Notes: generated by a model not told the origin, from the letters alone. Counted from the stretch's first letter, positions 1 to 9,316 are shown. The stretch is 64,000 nt of DNA from Aquabacterium parvum (GCF_001447195.1 NZ_LFRI01000218.1:1-64000); one strand, 5' to 3'. Made by a program: numbers and translations.

Positions 1-1
1 C

Positions 2-127
2 GAGAGGTTGTTCCGGCGGCTCAAGGGCTACCGCCGAATCTTCTCCCGGTTCGAAAAGCTTGATGCGATGTTTCTCGGCTTTCTCAGCTTCGTGCTCGTG
101 GTCGATGGGCTTCGCAGTTTGTGTTAA
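2..127 (+). CDS. IS5-family transposase, C-terminal fragment
   Basis: The reading frame enters from the left edge and encodes the last 41 residues before a TAA stop. The visible residues ERLFRRLKGYRRIFSRFEKL and the hydrophobic end LVVDGLRSLC are typical of the C-terminus of IS5-type DDE transposases, which cut and join insertion-sequence ends. Only the tail is in the window, so the catalytic residues cannot be checked. Family assignment is by recognition of this tail. Confidence 0.75.
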   Translation, partial: ERLFRRLKGYRRIFSRFEKLDAMFLGFLSFVLVVDGLRSLC

Positions 128-134
128 CAGGCCC
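119..134. mobile_element. Probable right end of the IS5-type element
   Basis: The sequence TGTTAACAGGCCC overlaps and follows the transposase stop codon and resembles the inverted-repeat ends of this IS group. It is followed at 134-137 by CTAA, which fits the short YTAR-type target of IS5 relatives. The left end lies outside the window, so the inverted repeat cannot be confirmed. Confidence 0.45.
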
Positions 135-143
135 TAATCCGCA

Positions 144-170
144 AGGGGCCCGTCTGTGACGGGCCTTCTT
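144..170. terminator. Stem-loop terminator after the IS end
   Basis: GGCCCGTC (147-154) pairs perfectly with GACGGGCC (158-165) around a TGT loop, with AAGG on the left and a T-containing TTCTT on the right. It lies between the transposase and the PhnD-like gene and would stop read-through from the IS. Confidence 0.6.
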
Positions 171-237
171 GCTTTGGCGTGTGCATTTCTTTCATTTCGC
201 TGCCGACAATCCCTTCAGGTCGACTTCGGAGGACCCC

Positions 238-1128
238 ATGACCCCGACCCGCCTGACTCGTTGGCGCCGCCGTGTGCTGCGCCGTGGTGCCTTGGTGATC
301 GCTGCGCTGGCGGGGCTGTCGCCCTGGTCGGTGATGGCCCAGGTCACGACACCTTCTGTGGCGGCCAGCCCAGCGCAAGCGGTGTACGCGGTGTCCGTGG
401 TGCCCCAATTTCCGGCGGCCGACATCGCCCGGACCTGGGTGCCCATCCTGGAGCGGCTGGGCCAGCAGGTGGGCGCGCGCTTTGAGCTCAAGGTGCCGCG
501 CGACATCCCCAGCTTCGAAGCGGATGTGAAGGCGGGTGCACCGGACTTCGCTTACATGAACCCCTTTCACCAGGTGCGCGCCAAGCGCGCGCAGGGCTAC
601 GTGCCACTGGTGCGGGACACCGAGTTGCTCACGGGCATCCTGGTGGTCAGGAAAGACGATCCGATCCGCGAGCTCAAGCAGCTGCAGGGTCAGACGCTGG
701 CGTTCCCGGCGCCCAATGCCTTCGGTGCTTCCCTGCTGATCCGGGCGCAGCTCGACGAGGTCGAGCGGGTGCGCATCACGCCGTTTTACGCGCGCACCCA
801 CACCAATGCCTACCGACAGACGCTGGCGGGCAAAGCCGCCGCCACGGGTGGTTTGAGGGCCACGCTGGAGCGCGAGCCCCCCGAGGTGCAGGCGGGGTTG
901 CGCATCCTGTTCGAAACGCCGGGTGCGGCGCCGCACCCGCTGAGCGCTCACCCGCGTGTGCCGACGGCGGTGCAGCAGGCCGTGCAGGCGGCCTGGCTCA
1001 AGCTGGCGCAAGACAGCAGCCTGCAAACGAGCTTCCAGGGCGTGCCCATGTCGCGCCCGGTGAAGGCCGATCATGCGCGTGATTACGCGCCGCTGGAGCG
1101 CCTCAAGCTCGACCGCTACGCGGAGTGA
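238..1128 (+). CDS. PhnD-like periplasmic phosphate/phosphonate-type binding protein
   Basis: A 296-residue secreted protein. The ATG at 238 is chosen because GGAGGA (226-231) sits just upstream; an in-frame start at 169 has no such site. Residues 1-34 form a signal peptide (Arg-rich start, hydrophobic core, VMA cleavage). The mature part has the fold-type sequence of PhnD-family ABC binding proteins, including DFAYMNPFHQ near residue 105. No permease or ATPase gene is nearby; instead its stop overlaps the start of a histidine kinase. The protein is therefore more likely a ligand sensor for that kinase than a transporter part. Substrate is unknown: phosphate, phosphite, phosphonate or another anion are possible. 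Confidence 0.75.
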   Translation: MTPTRLTRWRRRVLRRGALVIAALAGLSPWSVMAQVTTPSVAASPAQAVYAVSVVPQFPAADIARTWVPILERLGQQVGARFELKVPRDIPSFEADVKAGAPDFAYMNPFHQVRAKRAQGYVPLVRDTELLTGILVVRKDDPIRELKQLQGQTLAFPAPNAFGASLLIRAQLDEVERVRITPFYARTHTNAYRQTLAGKAAATGGLRATLEREPPEVQAGLRILFETPGAAPHPLSAHPRVPTAVQQAVQAAWLKLAQDSSLQTSFQGVPMSRPVKADHARDYAPLERLKLDRYAE

Positions 1129-3014
1129 GGCCGCAGCCTGCCATGGCCGCGATGCCGATCCACTTGCTGCAATGTCTGTGGCCGCGTCGGCTGCACTTGC
1201 AGCTCATCGTCATGGTGTCGGCCTTGCTGGTGCTGGCTTTGTCGCTGCTGGGGGGCTACACCGTGCACGAGCAGGGTCGCCTGCAGCAGCGCGCGGCCGA
1301 GGGCCATGCGGCCACCCTGGCGCGCAACGTGGCGGTGGCCAGCACCAACCTGATCCTCACCGACAGCCTCGATGGGCTGGAGGAGCTGGCCACGCACTCG
1401 GCGGAAGTGGGTGACACCTTGTCCCTGTTGGTGCTGGGCAAGCAGTCCGAAGTGCTGGCCCATGTTCAGAGGCAGCCCGGCTCGGCACCTCGCGTGATCC
1501 ACGATCACCGCCTGCCGACTGGGGTGCAAGCACCGGCTCAGGCGGGGGCAACGCCTTTTCCGGTGCTGGTCACCCACCCCGGGCGCATCGAGGCCTGGCA
1601 CCCGGTGGTGGCGGCAGGGCTCATCGGTTGGGTGCGCGTCGAGCACGACACCCATGCCAGCGCACTGGACCGCACCCGCATCTGGCGCAACACCCTGGTG
1701 GTGGCGGTGGTGGCGGTGGTGGTGTGCGTGGCCTTGTTGAGCGCCTTCCTGCGCCGGCCGATGCGGTCGCTGGCCACGGCGCGTCGGTTTGCCCGTCAGA
1801 TCGTCGATGCCAAGGGCGCCTTGTTGCCGCAGGAGTCGGGGCCGCTGGAGGTCACGGAGTTGCGGGAATCGCTCAACGAGGCATCGATGCTGATGTGCCA
1901 GCAGATGATCATGCTGGAGCACAACATGCGCGAGTTGCGGGCCCACGAGGCGCAGCTGGCGGAGCAGAACGACCAGCTGGGTGCGATCTCCCGCCTCAGC
2001 CAGGACGGCCTGGTGACCTTCGATCGAGAGGGCCGTGTGCGCTTTGTCAACAGCGCCTTCCTGCAGCAAACGGGGTTGAGCGAGCCGATGGTGCTGTCGT
2101 GTGACCTGGCTGGCCTGTCGGGTGCTTTGGCTGAGTTGACGCCGCCAAACAAGCCGTTTGCGGGCCTGGATGCCGTGTTCCAGGGCTCGGGGGGCGCCAG
2201 TGGCGAAGACGTGGTGCTGGAGCTGGCTGGCGAGCGACGCAAGCTGCTGTCGCTCAGCGGGCAGTGCAGCCAGCAAGGCAGCGTCAGTCGGGTGCTGTAC
2301 GTGTGCGATGTGACGCGGCAGCACACCCTCGACGAGATGAAATCGGAGTTCCTCTCGATGGCGGCTCACGAGTTGCGCACGCCGATGGTCAGCATCTTCG
2401 GGTTCACCGAGCTCATGCTCAAGCGCGAGATGTCGGCCGAGCAGCGGCAGGACCTGTTGGGCCGCATCTACCGACAAAGCCAGGCCATGGTGGCCATCCT
2501 CAACGAGCTGCTGGACCTGGCTCGCATCGAAGCGCGGCGGGGTCAGGACTTCCTCATGGAAGAGTTGGACCTGGGCGAGGTGGTGCAGGCGGTGCTGGCC
2601 GATCACCGGCCGCCAGAAGGCAGGGCAGCGCCGGTGGTGGTGCCACTTGCGCAGCCCATGCCGGTGCGCGCCGATCGCAGCAAGCTGCGCCAGGCGGTGC
2701 TCAACATCCTGTCCAACGCTTACAAGTATTCGCCCGAGGGTGGGGAGGTGGTGGTGCGCTTCTTGGCCGAAGCCAGCCCGCACGAAACGGGCGCGCCTAG
2801 CTTTGGCGTGGCCGTCGAGGACCATGGCATCGGCTTGAGCCCGGACCACGTGGCCCGGCTGGGCGAGCGCTTTTTCCGCGCGGACAAGTCCGGCAACATC
2901 CCGGGCACGGGCCTGGGGGTGAGCATCGTCAAGGAGCTGATGGACCTGATGGGCGGCCGCATGCAGGTGGTCAGCAACTTGGGGCGTGGCACCACGGTCA
3001 CGCTGTGGTGGTGA
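1125..3014 (+). CDS. PAS-containing membrane sensor histidine kinase
   Basis: A 629-residue kinase. It begins with GTG at 1125, overlapping the previous stop; an ATG at 1143 with GGAG upstream is an alternative start. Order of parts: transmembrane helix at about 25-45, periplasmic domain to about 187, second helix at 188-207, HAMP-like linker, PAS domain at about 285-390 (DGLVTFDREGRVRFVNSAFL), HisKA box with the phospho-acceptor His near residue 415 (AAHELRTPM), and a HATPase domain with N box (NILSNAYKYSPEGG) and glycine boxes (DHGIGL, GTGLGVSIV). Overlap with the PhnD-like gene implies translational coupling and a shared sensing job. No response regulator gene is adjacent, so its partner must be elsewhere. 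Confidence 0.85.
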   Translation: MRPQPAMAAMPIHLLQCLWPRRLHLQLIVMVSALLVLALSLLGGYTVHEQGRLQQRAAEGHAATLARNVAVASTNLILTDSLDGLEELATHSAEVGDTLSLLVLGKQSEVLAHVQRQPGSAPRVIHDHRLPTGVQAPAQAGATPFPVLVTHPGRIEAWHPVVAAGLIGWVRVEHDTHASALDRTRIWRNTLVVAVVAVVVCVALLSAFLRRPMRSLATARRFARQIVDAKGALLPQESGPLEVTELRESLNEASMLMCQQMIMLEHNMRELRAHEAQLAEQNDQLGAISRLSQDGLVTFDREGRVRFVNSAFLQQTGLSEPMVLSCDLAGLSGALAELTPPNKPFAGLDAVFQGSGGASGEDVVLELAGERRKLLSLSGQCSQQGSVSRVLYVCDVTRQHTLDEMKSEFLSMAAHELRTPMVSIFGFTELMLKREMSAEQRQDLLGRIYRQSQAMVAILNELLDLARIEARRGQDFLMEELDLGEVVQAVLADHRPPEGRAAPVVVPLAQPMPVRADRSKLRQAVLNILSNAYKYSPEGGEVVVRFLAEASPHETGAPSFGVAVEDHGIGLSPDHVARLGERFFRADKSGNIPGTGLGVSIVKELMDLMGGRMQVVSNLGRGTTVTLWW

Positions 3015-3020
3015 AAGCGT

Positions 3021-5084
3021 TCAGGCCAGGCTGAAGGTTGCGACCCCGTTGGCCAGGACCTGGGCCTGATCGCGCATGGCCGCGGCAGCAGCTGCTGTTT
3101 GCTCGACCAGCGCCGCGTTTTGCTGCGTCGACTCGTCCATGGCCTGCACGGCCTGAGTGGTCTGCTGAACGTCCTGGGCTTCGCTGCGGGCGCTCTCGGC
3201 GATGCGGGCCAGCAGCTCGTTGATGTGCAGCGTTTGTTTGACGATGTCGTCCACGGCAGAGCCGGCCTGGCCCACGACCTCGGTGCCGGACTCGATGCGC
3301 CGCACGCTGTCGGAGACCAGGTGATTGATCTCTCGGGCGGCGGTGGCCGCGCGTTGCGCCAGCCCGCGCACCTCGGCGGCGACCACCGCGAAGCCGCGAC
3401 CTTGTTCGCCGGCCCTGGCGGCTTCCACCGCCGCGTTGAGGGCCAGCAGGTTGGTCTGAAAGGCGATGCCGTCGATGGTGGACGTGATGTCGCCGATGCG
3501 GCGCGAGGACTGTCTGATCTCGTCCATGGTCGCGATCATGGTGTGGATGACCTGGCCACCGTGGCGCGCCGCCTCGGCGTTGTGCGTGGCCAGTGACGAG
3601 GCCTCTGCGGCCACGTCGGCGGTGCTGCGCACGGTCTGCGAGATGTGCGCCATGGCAGAGGCCGATTGCTGCAGGCCGCTGGCCGAGGCCTCGGTGCGCC
3701 GAGCCAGGTCGTCGGAGCCGGCGGCGATCTCCTGGCTGGCGTGCACGATGTGGTCGGCCGAGTCGCGGATCTGGGTGACGATGCGCCGCAGCGACTGCTG
3801 CAGGTCGGCGATGGTGCGCATCAGGCCGGCGGCTTCGTCAGCGCCCCAGGCTCGGGGCTGGGTGGCGAGGTTGCCGTCGCGCATGGCGTCGATGTGGAAA
3901 ACGACTTCGCGCAGGCCACCTTCGAGCACCTTCCTGAACGAGATGAACAGGTAGGACGACAAGAGCAAGCTGAGCACCAGCACCACCGCGGTCAGGTCGC
4001 GGGCATGGGTGAGGTGGGCTTCACGCTGCTCGAGCAGTTGGTCCAGCAGGGGCAGGTGGTGGTCGTACAGGCCGGACAGGGCCGCCAGCGTTTCGCGGCC
4101 TTGGCGGTAGAACTCGGCGGGTTGGGGGCCATGGGCATCGAACACCGCCAGGTGCCCCAGCTTGCGCAAGGCCAGGGCCTGGTCCAGGGCACTGGTGTCG
4201 ATCTTGGCGGCGATGTCCGAGTTGGCGGTGGCCACGCGCTCGAAGTAGCGGCGCATGTCTTCGGCGCCGCTTTGTGTGCGGGCGGTCCAGATGGCCCAGT
4301 TGGCTTCCTGCTCCGAGCCGATGCTGCCGCGCGAGGCGGCGTAGGTGCCCCAGCCCCAGATCTGACCGGTGCTCTCGAGCATCTGCGGCAGCGTCAGCAC
4401 CAGCGCATTCATCAGGTAGTAGCTGTCGAGGTCGGGGTCGAGCACCAGGTTGGAGTTGTCGCCCACGGCGTAGAGCAGGGCGACGACCGCAGCGGTGACC
4501 GGACCGAAGACGGTGCGCCCCTTGCCGTCGGTGCCGTCTTTGGAGCCAGCCGTGGCTTGCCAGCTTTCCTGCAGGCGCTGCACGTTGGCGCTGATCTTCA
4601 AGGGATCGCCTTGCTGCTTCACGTGTTGCGCGAACGCAGCCAGGGCTTGATCCGTGGCCTGGTGCGCGGCCTGGTAGTCGGCCTGAACCGCGTGCCCTCC
4701 CAGCATGGCGCGGGTGGCGTTGCGGGTGTCGATCACACCCTTCATCACGGGCAACAGGCGCTGCATGGTGCTCACGCCCACGCGCTCGGCGCGGGTGAAC
4801 TCGATGGTCGCGGCCTTGTCCTTGAAGTACTGCCAGGACAGCAGCACGATGGGCACGAGGAAGACCGCCGTCAGGATGCTGGCCTTGGCCTGAAAGCCGA
4901 TGCGCCGAAACAGCCGCACGCCGGGGGCCCAGGGTCCGTGGTAGCGGAAGAAGTCGCGCAGGCGCCGGCGCCTGGCTTCGGCGTCGTGGACTCGGCGCGA
5001 ATGGGGCGAGTGCGGTGGCTGGGGCGTTGGGGCGGGAACCTGCACGGTGGGGGTGCGGGTGCCGGCGATGGGTGCTGTGTGCAT
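3021..5084 (-). CDS. Methyl-accepting chemotaxis protein
   Basis: A 687-residue chemoreceptor that controls CheA kinase activity at the inner membrane. The ATG at 5084 has AGAGG upstream and is preferred to a GTG at 5168. A Pro-rich, Arg-rich cytoplasmic N-terminus of about 65 residues precedes helix 1 (about 67-87). A periplasmic domain of roughly 270 residues follows, with helix 2 near 358-378, a HAMP region and a coiled-coil signalling domain. The hairpin tip carries the conserved NAAVEAARAGEQGRGFAVVA near residues 550-570. It converges with the histidine kinase gene, leaving only 6 bp between stops. The long basic N-terminal tail before helix 1 is unusual for this family. The ligand is unknown. 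Confidence 0.9.
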   Translation of the reverse strand: MHTAPIAGTRTPTVQVPAPTPQPPHSPHSRRVHDAEARRRRLRDFFRYHGPWAPGVRLFRRIGFQAKASILTAVFLVPIVLLSWQYFKDKAATIEFTRAERVGVSTMQRLLPVMKGVIDTRNATRAMLGGHAVQADYQAAHQATDQALAAFAQHVKQQGDPLKISANVQRLQESWQATAGSKDGTDGKGRTVFGPVTAAVVALLYAVGDNSNLVLDPDLDSYYLMNALVLTLPQMLESTGQIWGWGTYAASRGSIGSEQEANWAIWTARTQSGAEDMRRYFERVATANSDIAAKIDTSALDQALALRKLGHLAVFDAHGPQPAEFYRQGRETLAALSGLYDHHLPLLDQLLEQREAHLTHARDLTAVVLVLSLLLSSYLFISFRKVLEGGLREVVFHIDAMRDGNLATQPRAWGADEAAGLMRTIADLQQSLRRIVTQIRDSADHIVHASQEIAAGSDDLARRTEASASGLQQSASAMAHISQTVRSTADVAAEASSLATHNAEAARHGGQVIHTMIATMDEIRQSSRRIGDITSTIDGIAFQTNLLALNAAVEAARAGEQGRGFAVVAAEVRGLAQRAATAAREINHLVSDSVRRIESGTEVVGQAGSAVDDIVKQTLHINELLARIAESARSEAQDVQQTTQAVQAMDESTQQNAALVEQTAAAAAAMRDQAQVLANGVATFSLA

Positions 5085-5265
5085 GGTGGCCTCTGAGGTG
5101 TCTGGACACAAGGGCTCGCGACGCCTCGTCGGCAAGACGTCGCAAGAGACATTGTGGGAATCGGACACCGGCGTGAAGCGTCAAACAGCTTCGATTTTCC
5201 GGACAGATGCCTGCTGGTGGCGTCCGATCGCCCTGCGGTCCCCAAGTCGGTGCAAACTGCGGCCC

Positions 5266-6231
5266 ATGAAGTCCTTGCCCGACACCCTGCAGGTCATCGA
5301 GCGCGGTTGGCTCTCGTCCAACCACGTGGTCTTTGCCGACGACGACGTGCCCACCGTGGTCGACACGGGTTACGTCACCGAGGGCGAGGGCACGCGGCGC
5401 CTGGTGGGGCAGGCGCTGCGAGGGCGGCGTTTGGGTCGCATCGTCAACACGCACCTGCATTCCGACCACGCGGGCGGCAACGCCTTGCTGCAGGCCGAGC
5501 ACGGCTGCGAGATCTGGATCCCGCCTGGCGAAGCCGACCTGGTCGAGGCCTGGGACGAGGAGCGCCTGAGCTACCGGCGCACCAGCCAGCTTTGTCCACG
5601 ATTTCGGCACGACCGGCTGCTGACGGTGGGTGAACTCATCGAGCTCGGCGGCGAAGGCTGGCGCGTGTTGCCCGCCGGCGGACACGACCACGCCATGGTG
5701 ATGCTGTGGTGCGAGCGGCTGGGCATCCTGATGTCGGCCGATGCGCTGTGGCAAAAGGGCTTTGGCGTGATCTTTCCGGAGCTGGCGGGCATCCCCGGTT
5801 TCGCCGAGCAGGCTGCCACGCTGGAGCTGATCAGACAGTTGCAGCCGCGTGTGGTGATCCCCGGGCATGGGGCGCCGTTCAGCGAAGAAGACGGCGCCGT
5901 GAGCGCGGCCTTGCAGGCGGCGCGCTCGCGCATCCGTTGGTTGGCCGAAGAGCCCCGGCGCAACGCCGACAACGCGCTCAAGGTGCTGCTGGCCTTCAAG
6001 CTGCTCGAAGCCAAGCGCCTGAGCCTGGCCGAGTTGGCGCAGATGGTGGCGGTGACCTTCGAGGGCAACGAGGCCATGCGCGGGCTCTACCCGCTCGAGC
6101 CCGAGGCCATCGCGGCCTTCATGGCGCAGGAGCTGGAGCGGGTGGGGGCGGCCAGCCTGGTTGACGGGGTGCTGGTGGCTCGGGCCAGTGCCGGCGCCGA
6201 CACCGGAGCCGACACCGGCACCAGCACCTGA
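5266..6231 (+). CDS. Metallo-beta-lactamase-fold hydrolase
   Basis: A 321-residue cytoplasmic enzyme of the MBL superfamily. ATG 5266 is chosen because the family sequence begins right there (MKSLPDTLQVIERGW); the frame is open further upstream but that part is not family-like. Metal ligands are visible as THLHSDHAGG (near 61-70), GGHDHAMVML (near 138) and VIPGHGAPF (near 198). The C-terminal 100 residues are mostly helical and end in a low-complexity Ala/Asp/Thr tail. It resembles MBL hydrolases of Burkholderiales with no assigned substrate; thioesters or lactones are possible. It is divergent from the chemoreceptor gene. Confidence 0.8.
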   Translation: MKSLPDTLQVIERGWLSSNHVVFADDDVPTVVDTGYVTEGEGTRRLVGQALRGRRLGRIVNTHLHSDHAGGNALLQAEHGCEIWIPPGEADLVEAWDEERLSYRRTSQLCPRFRHDRLLTVGELIELGGEGWRVLPAGGHDHAMVMLWCERLGILMSADALWQKGFGVIFPELAGIPGFAEQAATLELIRQLQPRVVIPGHGAPFSEEDGAVSAALQAARSRIRWLAEEPRRNADNALKVLLAFKLLEAKRLSLAELAQMVAVTFEGNEAMRGLYPLEPEAIAAFMAQELERVGAASLVDGVLVARASAGADTGADTGTST

Positions 6232-6261
6232 GCCGCAGCCCCGCAGGCCCCTTGTGGCAAC

Positions 6262-8358
6262 TCACCGCACGGTGAACTCCCGCGTCTGCCCGCTGAAGGC
6301 GCTGACCTGACCCAGCAGGTTCCGGGCGTTGCCCAGGTGAACGATGCGGTGACGACCCGGCGCCGCGCCGGCCGGGATGGCCCAGTCGATGTCGGCCACC
6401 GATTCCGCCCCCAGCGTGCGGCGCCAGCGGTAGCGCGTGGCCCAGTCGCTGTCGTCGGCGATGGTCTGCCAGGCCTGGCCGTCCCAGCGTTGCACCAGCA
6501 AGAAGCTGCCATTGCGGCGCAGGTGGTTTTTCGGGTGACCGGTCTGAAAGCGCACGCTGACCGTCTGGCCCGGCGTGTAGCTGGCTTGTGGTTCGGTGAG
6601 CACCTGACCGAAGCGCTTGCCCAGTGCCGGCAGGTCCAGCACCACGCCGGTCTGAAAGTTGAGCTGACTCTGGCTGAGGTCGCGCGGGGTCAGGGTGTTG
6701 GCGCTGGGGCGGCCTTGGGCCAAGTCCTGCGCCAGCTTGTCCAGCTCTTGTGTGTAGGCCGGTTGGGTGGCGGGGCCGAACAAGGTGCTGCCGCCCTCGT
6801 AGTCCTGCAGGCTGTATTCCTCCGGCGTGGTGACGTACTGCGTGTAGGCGTTGCTGTAGCCGACCACGATGACGCGGCTGGTGTCCATGCCAAGCGTGCG
6901 CGCGAGCTGTTTGCGGATGCGCCAGCCCGACATCATGGTGGGCTCGGCCGGCAGGCCCGCGAAGACGATGGAGCCGAGCTTGAGCACTTGCAGGGGCAGC
7001 ACCTCGGGTGACCAGGGGTGGGGCTTCATGTCGCCCACGGGGATGACGACCTCCTTGACACCGTGGCACTCGCGCAGCGTGGCCGAGGGCCAGAACACCA
7101 GGCCGCCGACGGCGGTGAGAAAGGGGTTGGGCTGGCCTTCTTTCGCGATGCCCGGGCCGGGGCCGTCTTCGGTGCTGCCGGCGGCGAAGCTGCTGCCCAA
7201 AGCGGCGGGGCAGGTCTTCATCGGCTTGCCATCGGGGGTGTAGGCGCCGCTGACCAGCACGCGGCTCATGTCCACGTAGCGCATGCGCGAATCGATGTCG
7301 CCGCCCAGGGCTTCGCTGGCCTTCTGAGACAGCGCCACGGCCTTGTCCGCCTGGCGCAGGCCGATGATGCGCGTGTTCTCGAACTCGTCTTCGCTGGGGC
7401 CGCTGCCGGGTTTGGCGTTCAGGTTGGGCGTGAGGTCGCCGGGGTTGGTCTGCGCGAAGCCGGCCACGAAGGGCTGCGTGTCGTGAAGGTGCTGCACGCC
7501 GGCGATGTCGTGCTCCCAGTGCCAGGCCGCGTAGCCCTTGTTGTCACCGCTGATGAGGGTGTTGCGGTTGGTCATGCTGGTGCCGTGCGTCGGGAAAAAG
7601 CTCAGGGCACCGATGTCCTTGCCAGCCTGGCGAAAGCTCAGCACGGTCATCAAAGGGTCGATCTCTTGTGGGAAGTGGGCGCGGTCTTCGGCGGCGTTCA
7701 GGCGAAAGGCCAGCGGCGAGCGGTTGCGGCTGGCGTTGGTGAGCTCGCCCTGGTTGAGCTTGACCTCGCCCGGAGCGAGCCTTGCATGCGCGCGCTCGAC
7801 GGCTTCGACGATGCCATCGACGATGGCTTGGAAGGTGCGCTGCTGAAAGCCCAGGATGGTGATGTTGTAGAGCGCGTAGTGCGAGTAGCCACCCGGGCCC
7901 GCGTGGGTGTGCGTGGCCGTGAGCATGACGTTGCGCTCGGTGTAGCGGTCGCCGAACCTGGCGGCCAGGCGCTTCATCACGGCCTGGTGAACGGCTTGTG
8001 TCACCAGGCCCGTGTCGGTGACCACGATGACGGCCGAGCGCTGCGTGCGCGGGTCTTCGGCGATGAAGGCGCGGGCGCGCAGGCGCTGGTGGATGCCGCT
8101 GGTCTTTTGCGTGAGCTCGGCGTAACCCATCATGCCGACCTCGGCGGCCTCGCCGGTGACGTCGCTCATGCCCACGCCCACGCGCCAGCTTTGCGCGTGA
8201 GCGGGTGTGGCGGTGAGCGCGCTCAGGCTGGCCAGGCCGAGCAAGGCGATCTGGCAAGCGCGGGACACGCGCCCCCTTGTCACGTCAGGCTTGAAGCGGT
8301 CTCGCAGTTTGGCGAGGCTGGTTGACGGGGGCAGCGTTGAGGTGGTTGAGGTGGGCAT
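6262..8358 (-). CDS. Neutral ceramidase, secreted
   Basis: A 698-residue neutral/alkaline ceramidase, which cleaves the amide bond of ceramide to give sphingosine and a fatty acid. ATG 8358 follows AGGAG at proper spacing. A signal peptide ends near residue 55 (ATPAHAQ). Family hallmarks are VGMSDVTGEAAEVGMMGYA, the zinc-binding HTHAGPGGYSHYA, FPTHGTSMTNRN and the nucleophile region ISGDNKGYA with Ser near 270, matching Ser274 of the P. aeruginosa enzyme. A C-terminal immunoglobulin-like part completes a normal length. It is the last gene of a leftward cluster, 16 bp after an outer-membrane protein. Together with the upstream sph-like genes this points to use of ceramide or sphingosine. Confidence 0.92.
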   Translation of the reverse strand: MPTSTTSTLPPSTSLAKLRDRFKPDVTRGRVSRACQIALLGLASLSALTATPAHAQSWRVGVGMSDVTGEAAEVGMMGYAELTQKTSGIHQRLRARAFIAEDPRTQRSAVIVVTDTGLVTQAVHQAVMKRLAARFGDRYTERNVMLTATHTHAGPGGYSHYALYNITILGFQQRTFQAIVDGIVEAVERAHARLAPGEVKLNQGELTNASRNRSPLAFRLNAAEDRAHFPQEIDPLMTVLSFRQAGKDIGALSFFPTHGTSMTNRNTLISGDNKGYAAWHWEHDIAGVQHLHDTQPFVAGFAQTNPGDLTPNLNAKPGSGPSEDEFENTRIIGLRQADKAVALSQKASEALGGDIDSRMRYVDMSRVLVSGAYTPDGKPMKTCPAALGSSFAAGSTEDGPGPGIAKEGQPNPFLTAVGGLVFWPSATLRECHGVKEVVIPVGDMKPHPWSPEVLPLQVLKLGSIVFAGLPAEPTMMSGWRIRKQLARTLGMDTSRVIVVGYSNAYTQYVTTPEEYSLQDYEGGSTLFGPATQPAYTQELDKLAQDLAQGRPSANTLTPRDLSQSQLNFQTGVVLDLPALGKRFGQVLTEPQASYTPGQTVSVRFQTGHPKNHLRRNGSFLLVQRWDGQAWQTIADDSDWATRYRWRRTLGAESVADIDWAIPAGAAPGRHRIVHLGNARNLLGQVSAFSGQTREFTVR

Positions 8359-8374
8359 GAGGGGCTCCTGGCAC

Positions 8375-9316
8375 TCAGAACTTGCGGGCCACGCTCAGCA
8401 CGAGCGCGGGGCGGTCCATGCGGCGGATGCGTTCGCCGTTGTCGCTGACGGTCTGGCCGTAGAAGTCGTTGCGCATCACGCCGCCGACGACTTCGGCCGA
8501 GAAGTGGTAGCCCCAGCGCTGGTGGATCAGGCCCAGGCGATAGTCCCAGGTGTTGAGGAAGTCGAAGCCCTTGACGCGCGTGTAGCCGACGTGGATGAGC
8601 GCCTGGAGGTTGTCGGCGACAGGCAGCTTGGTTTCGACCTGCAGCAGTTGCGAGCCGCGGCTGTGGCGCTCGCCCCGGTCGTAGCACTTCATCGCTTCGC
8701 TGAAATCGCCACCGCTGACCTGGTCGATGAGCGCGGCGCTGCCGCACACCGTGGCGGTGTTGTTGCCACGGAAGTCGCGGCTGAGCACGTGCAGGTACCT
8801 CGCCTCGATGATCCCGTAACCGAATTCGAGCAGACCGAAGGTGGTGTCGAAGCGTGTCTTGACCTGGTCATCGGGGTCGACGAAGGGGTTGCGAGGTGCG
8901 CTCACCTGCGCGTTGGGAAACAGCTCCTGCGCGGCGCCCACGCCGAAGTGCCAGCCGTCGGAGCGCCCCCAGCGGTAGCCCGTGGCGGCCACGGCGGTCC
9001 AACGGTCGCCGTTGGGGAAGTTGTCGCGGGCCACGCTGCCCAGCTGCAGGTAGCCGATCCAGCCAGACTCGTGCGCAGCGCTGACGGTCAGCTCGGCACC
9101 CGGTCGGCGGTAGGTGTCCGACAGGCCGTTGGTGCGGCGGTCGGTGGTGAGCTTGGCCTCGATGTCGACGGCGTAGGACTGCAGCTGGGGCTCGGCGGCG
9201 CCGGCACTGGCACCACTGCCGCCATGGCCATCGGCGGCTTGCACGCGGGGGGCGCACACGAGCTGGGCCGCAGCGGCCAGCATGATCACGGACAGGTTGA
9301 GCTTGAGTTTTTTCAT
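8375..9316 (-). CDS. Outer-membrane beta-barrel protein, SphA/TorF-like candidate
   Basis: A 313-residue exported protein starting at ATG 9316. It has a clear signal peptide (MKKLKLNLSVIMLAAAAQLV, cleavage near PRVQAA). The rest alternates polar and hydrophobic residues with many aromatic girdle positions and ends in ARKF, the terminal Phe typical of barrel proteins recognised by the BAM machinery. The pattern recalls TorF-family putative porins, but this is not certain. It lies 31 bp after the DUF2147 gene and 16 bp before the ceramidase gene. In P. aeruginosa an envelope protein, SphA, accompanies the sphingosine genes, and this gene may have that role. Likely job: passage or binding of an amphipathic lipid substrate. 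Confidence 0.6.
   Translation of the reverse strand: MKKLKLNLSVIMLAAAAQLVCAPRVQAADGHGGSGASAGAAEPQLQSYAVDIEAKLTTDRRTNGLSDTYRRPGAELTVSAAHESGWIGYLQLGSVARDNFPNGDRWTAVAATGYRWGRSDGWHFGVGAAQELFPNAQVSAPRNPFVDPDDQVKTRFDTTFGLLEFGYGIIEARYLHVLSRDFRGNNTATVCGSAALIDQVSGGDFSEAMKCYDRGERHSRGSQLLQVETKLPVADNLQALIHVGYTRVKGFDFLNTWDYRLGLIHQRWGYHFSAEVVGGVMRNDFYGQTVSDNGERIRRMDRPALVLSVARKF

Noticed and set aside
3645-5096. Long plus-strand frame opposite the chemoreceptor
   Set aside because: Low-complexity Gly/Val/Ala/Gln product opposite a well-supported MCP; a typical shadow frame.
7018-8325. Long plus-strand frame opposite the ceramidase
   Set aside because: Shadow of the ceramidase gene; no ribosome site and no recognisable domain.
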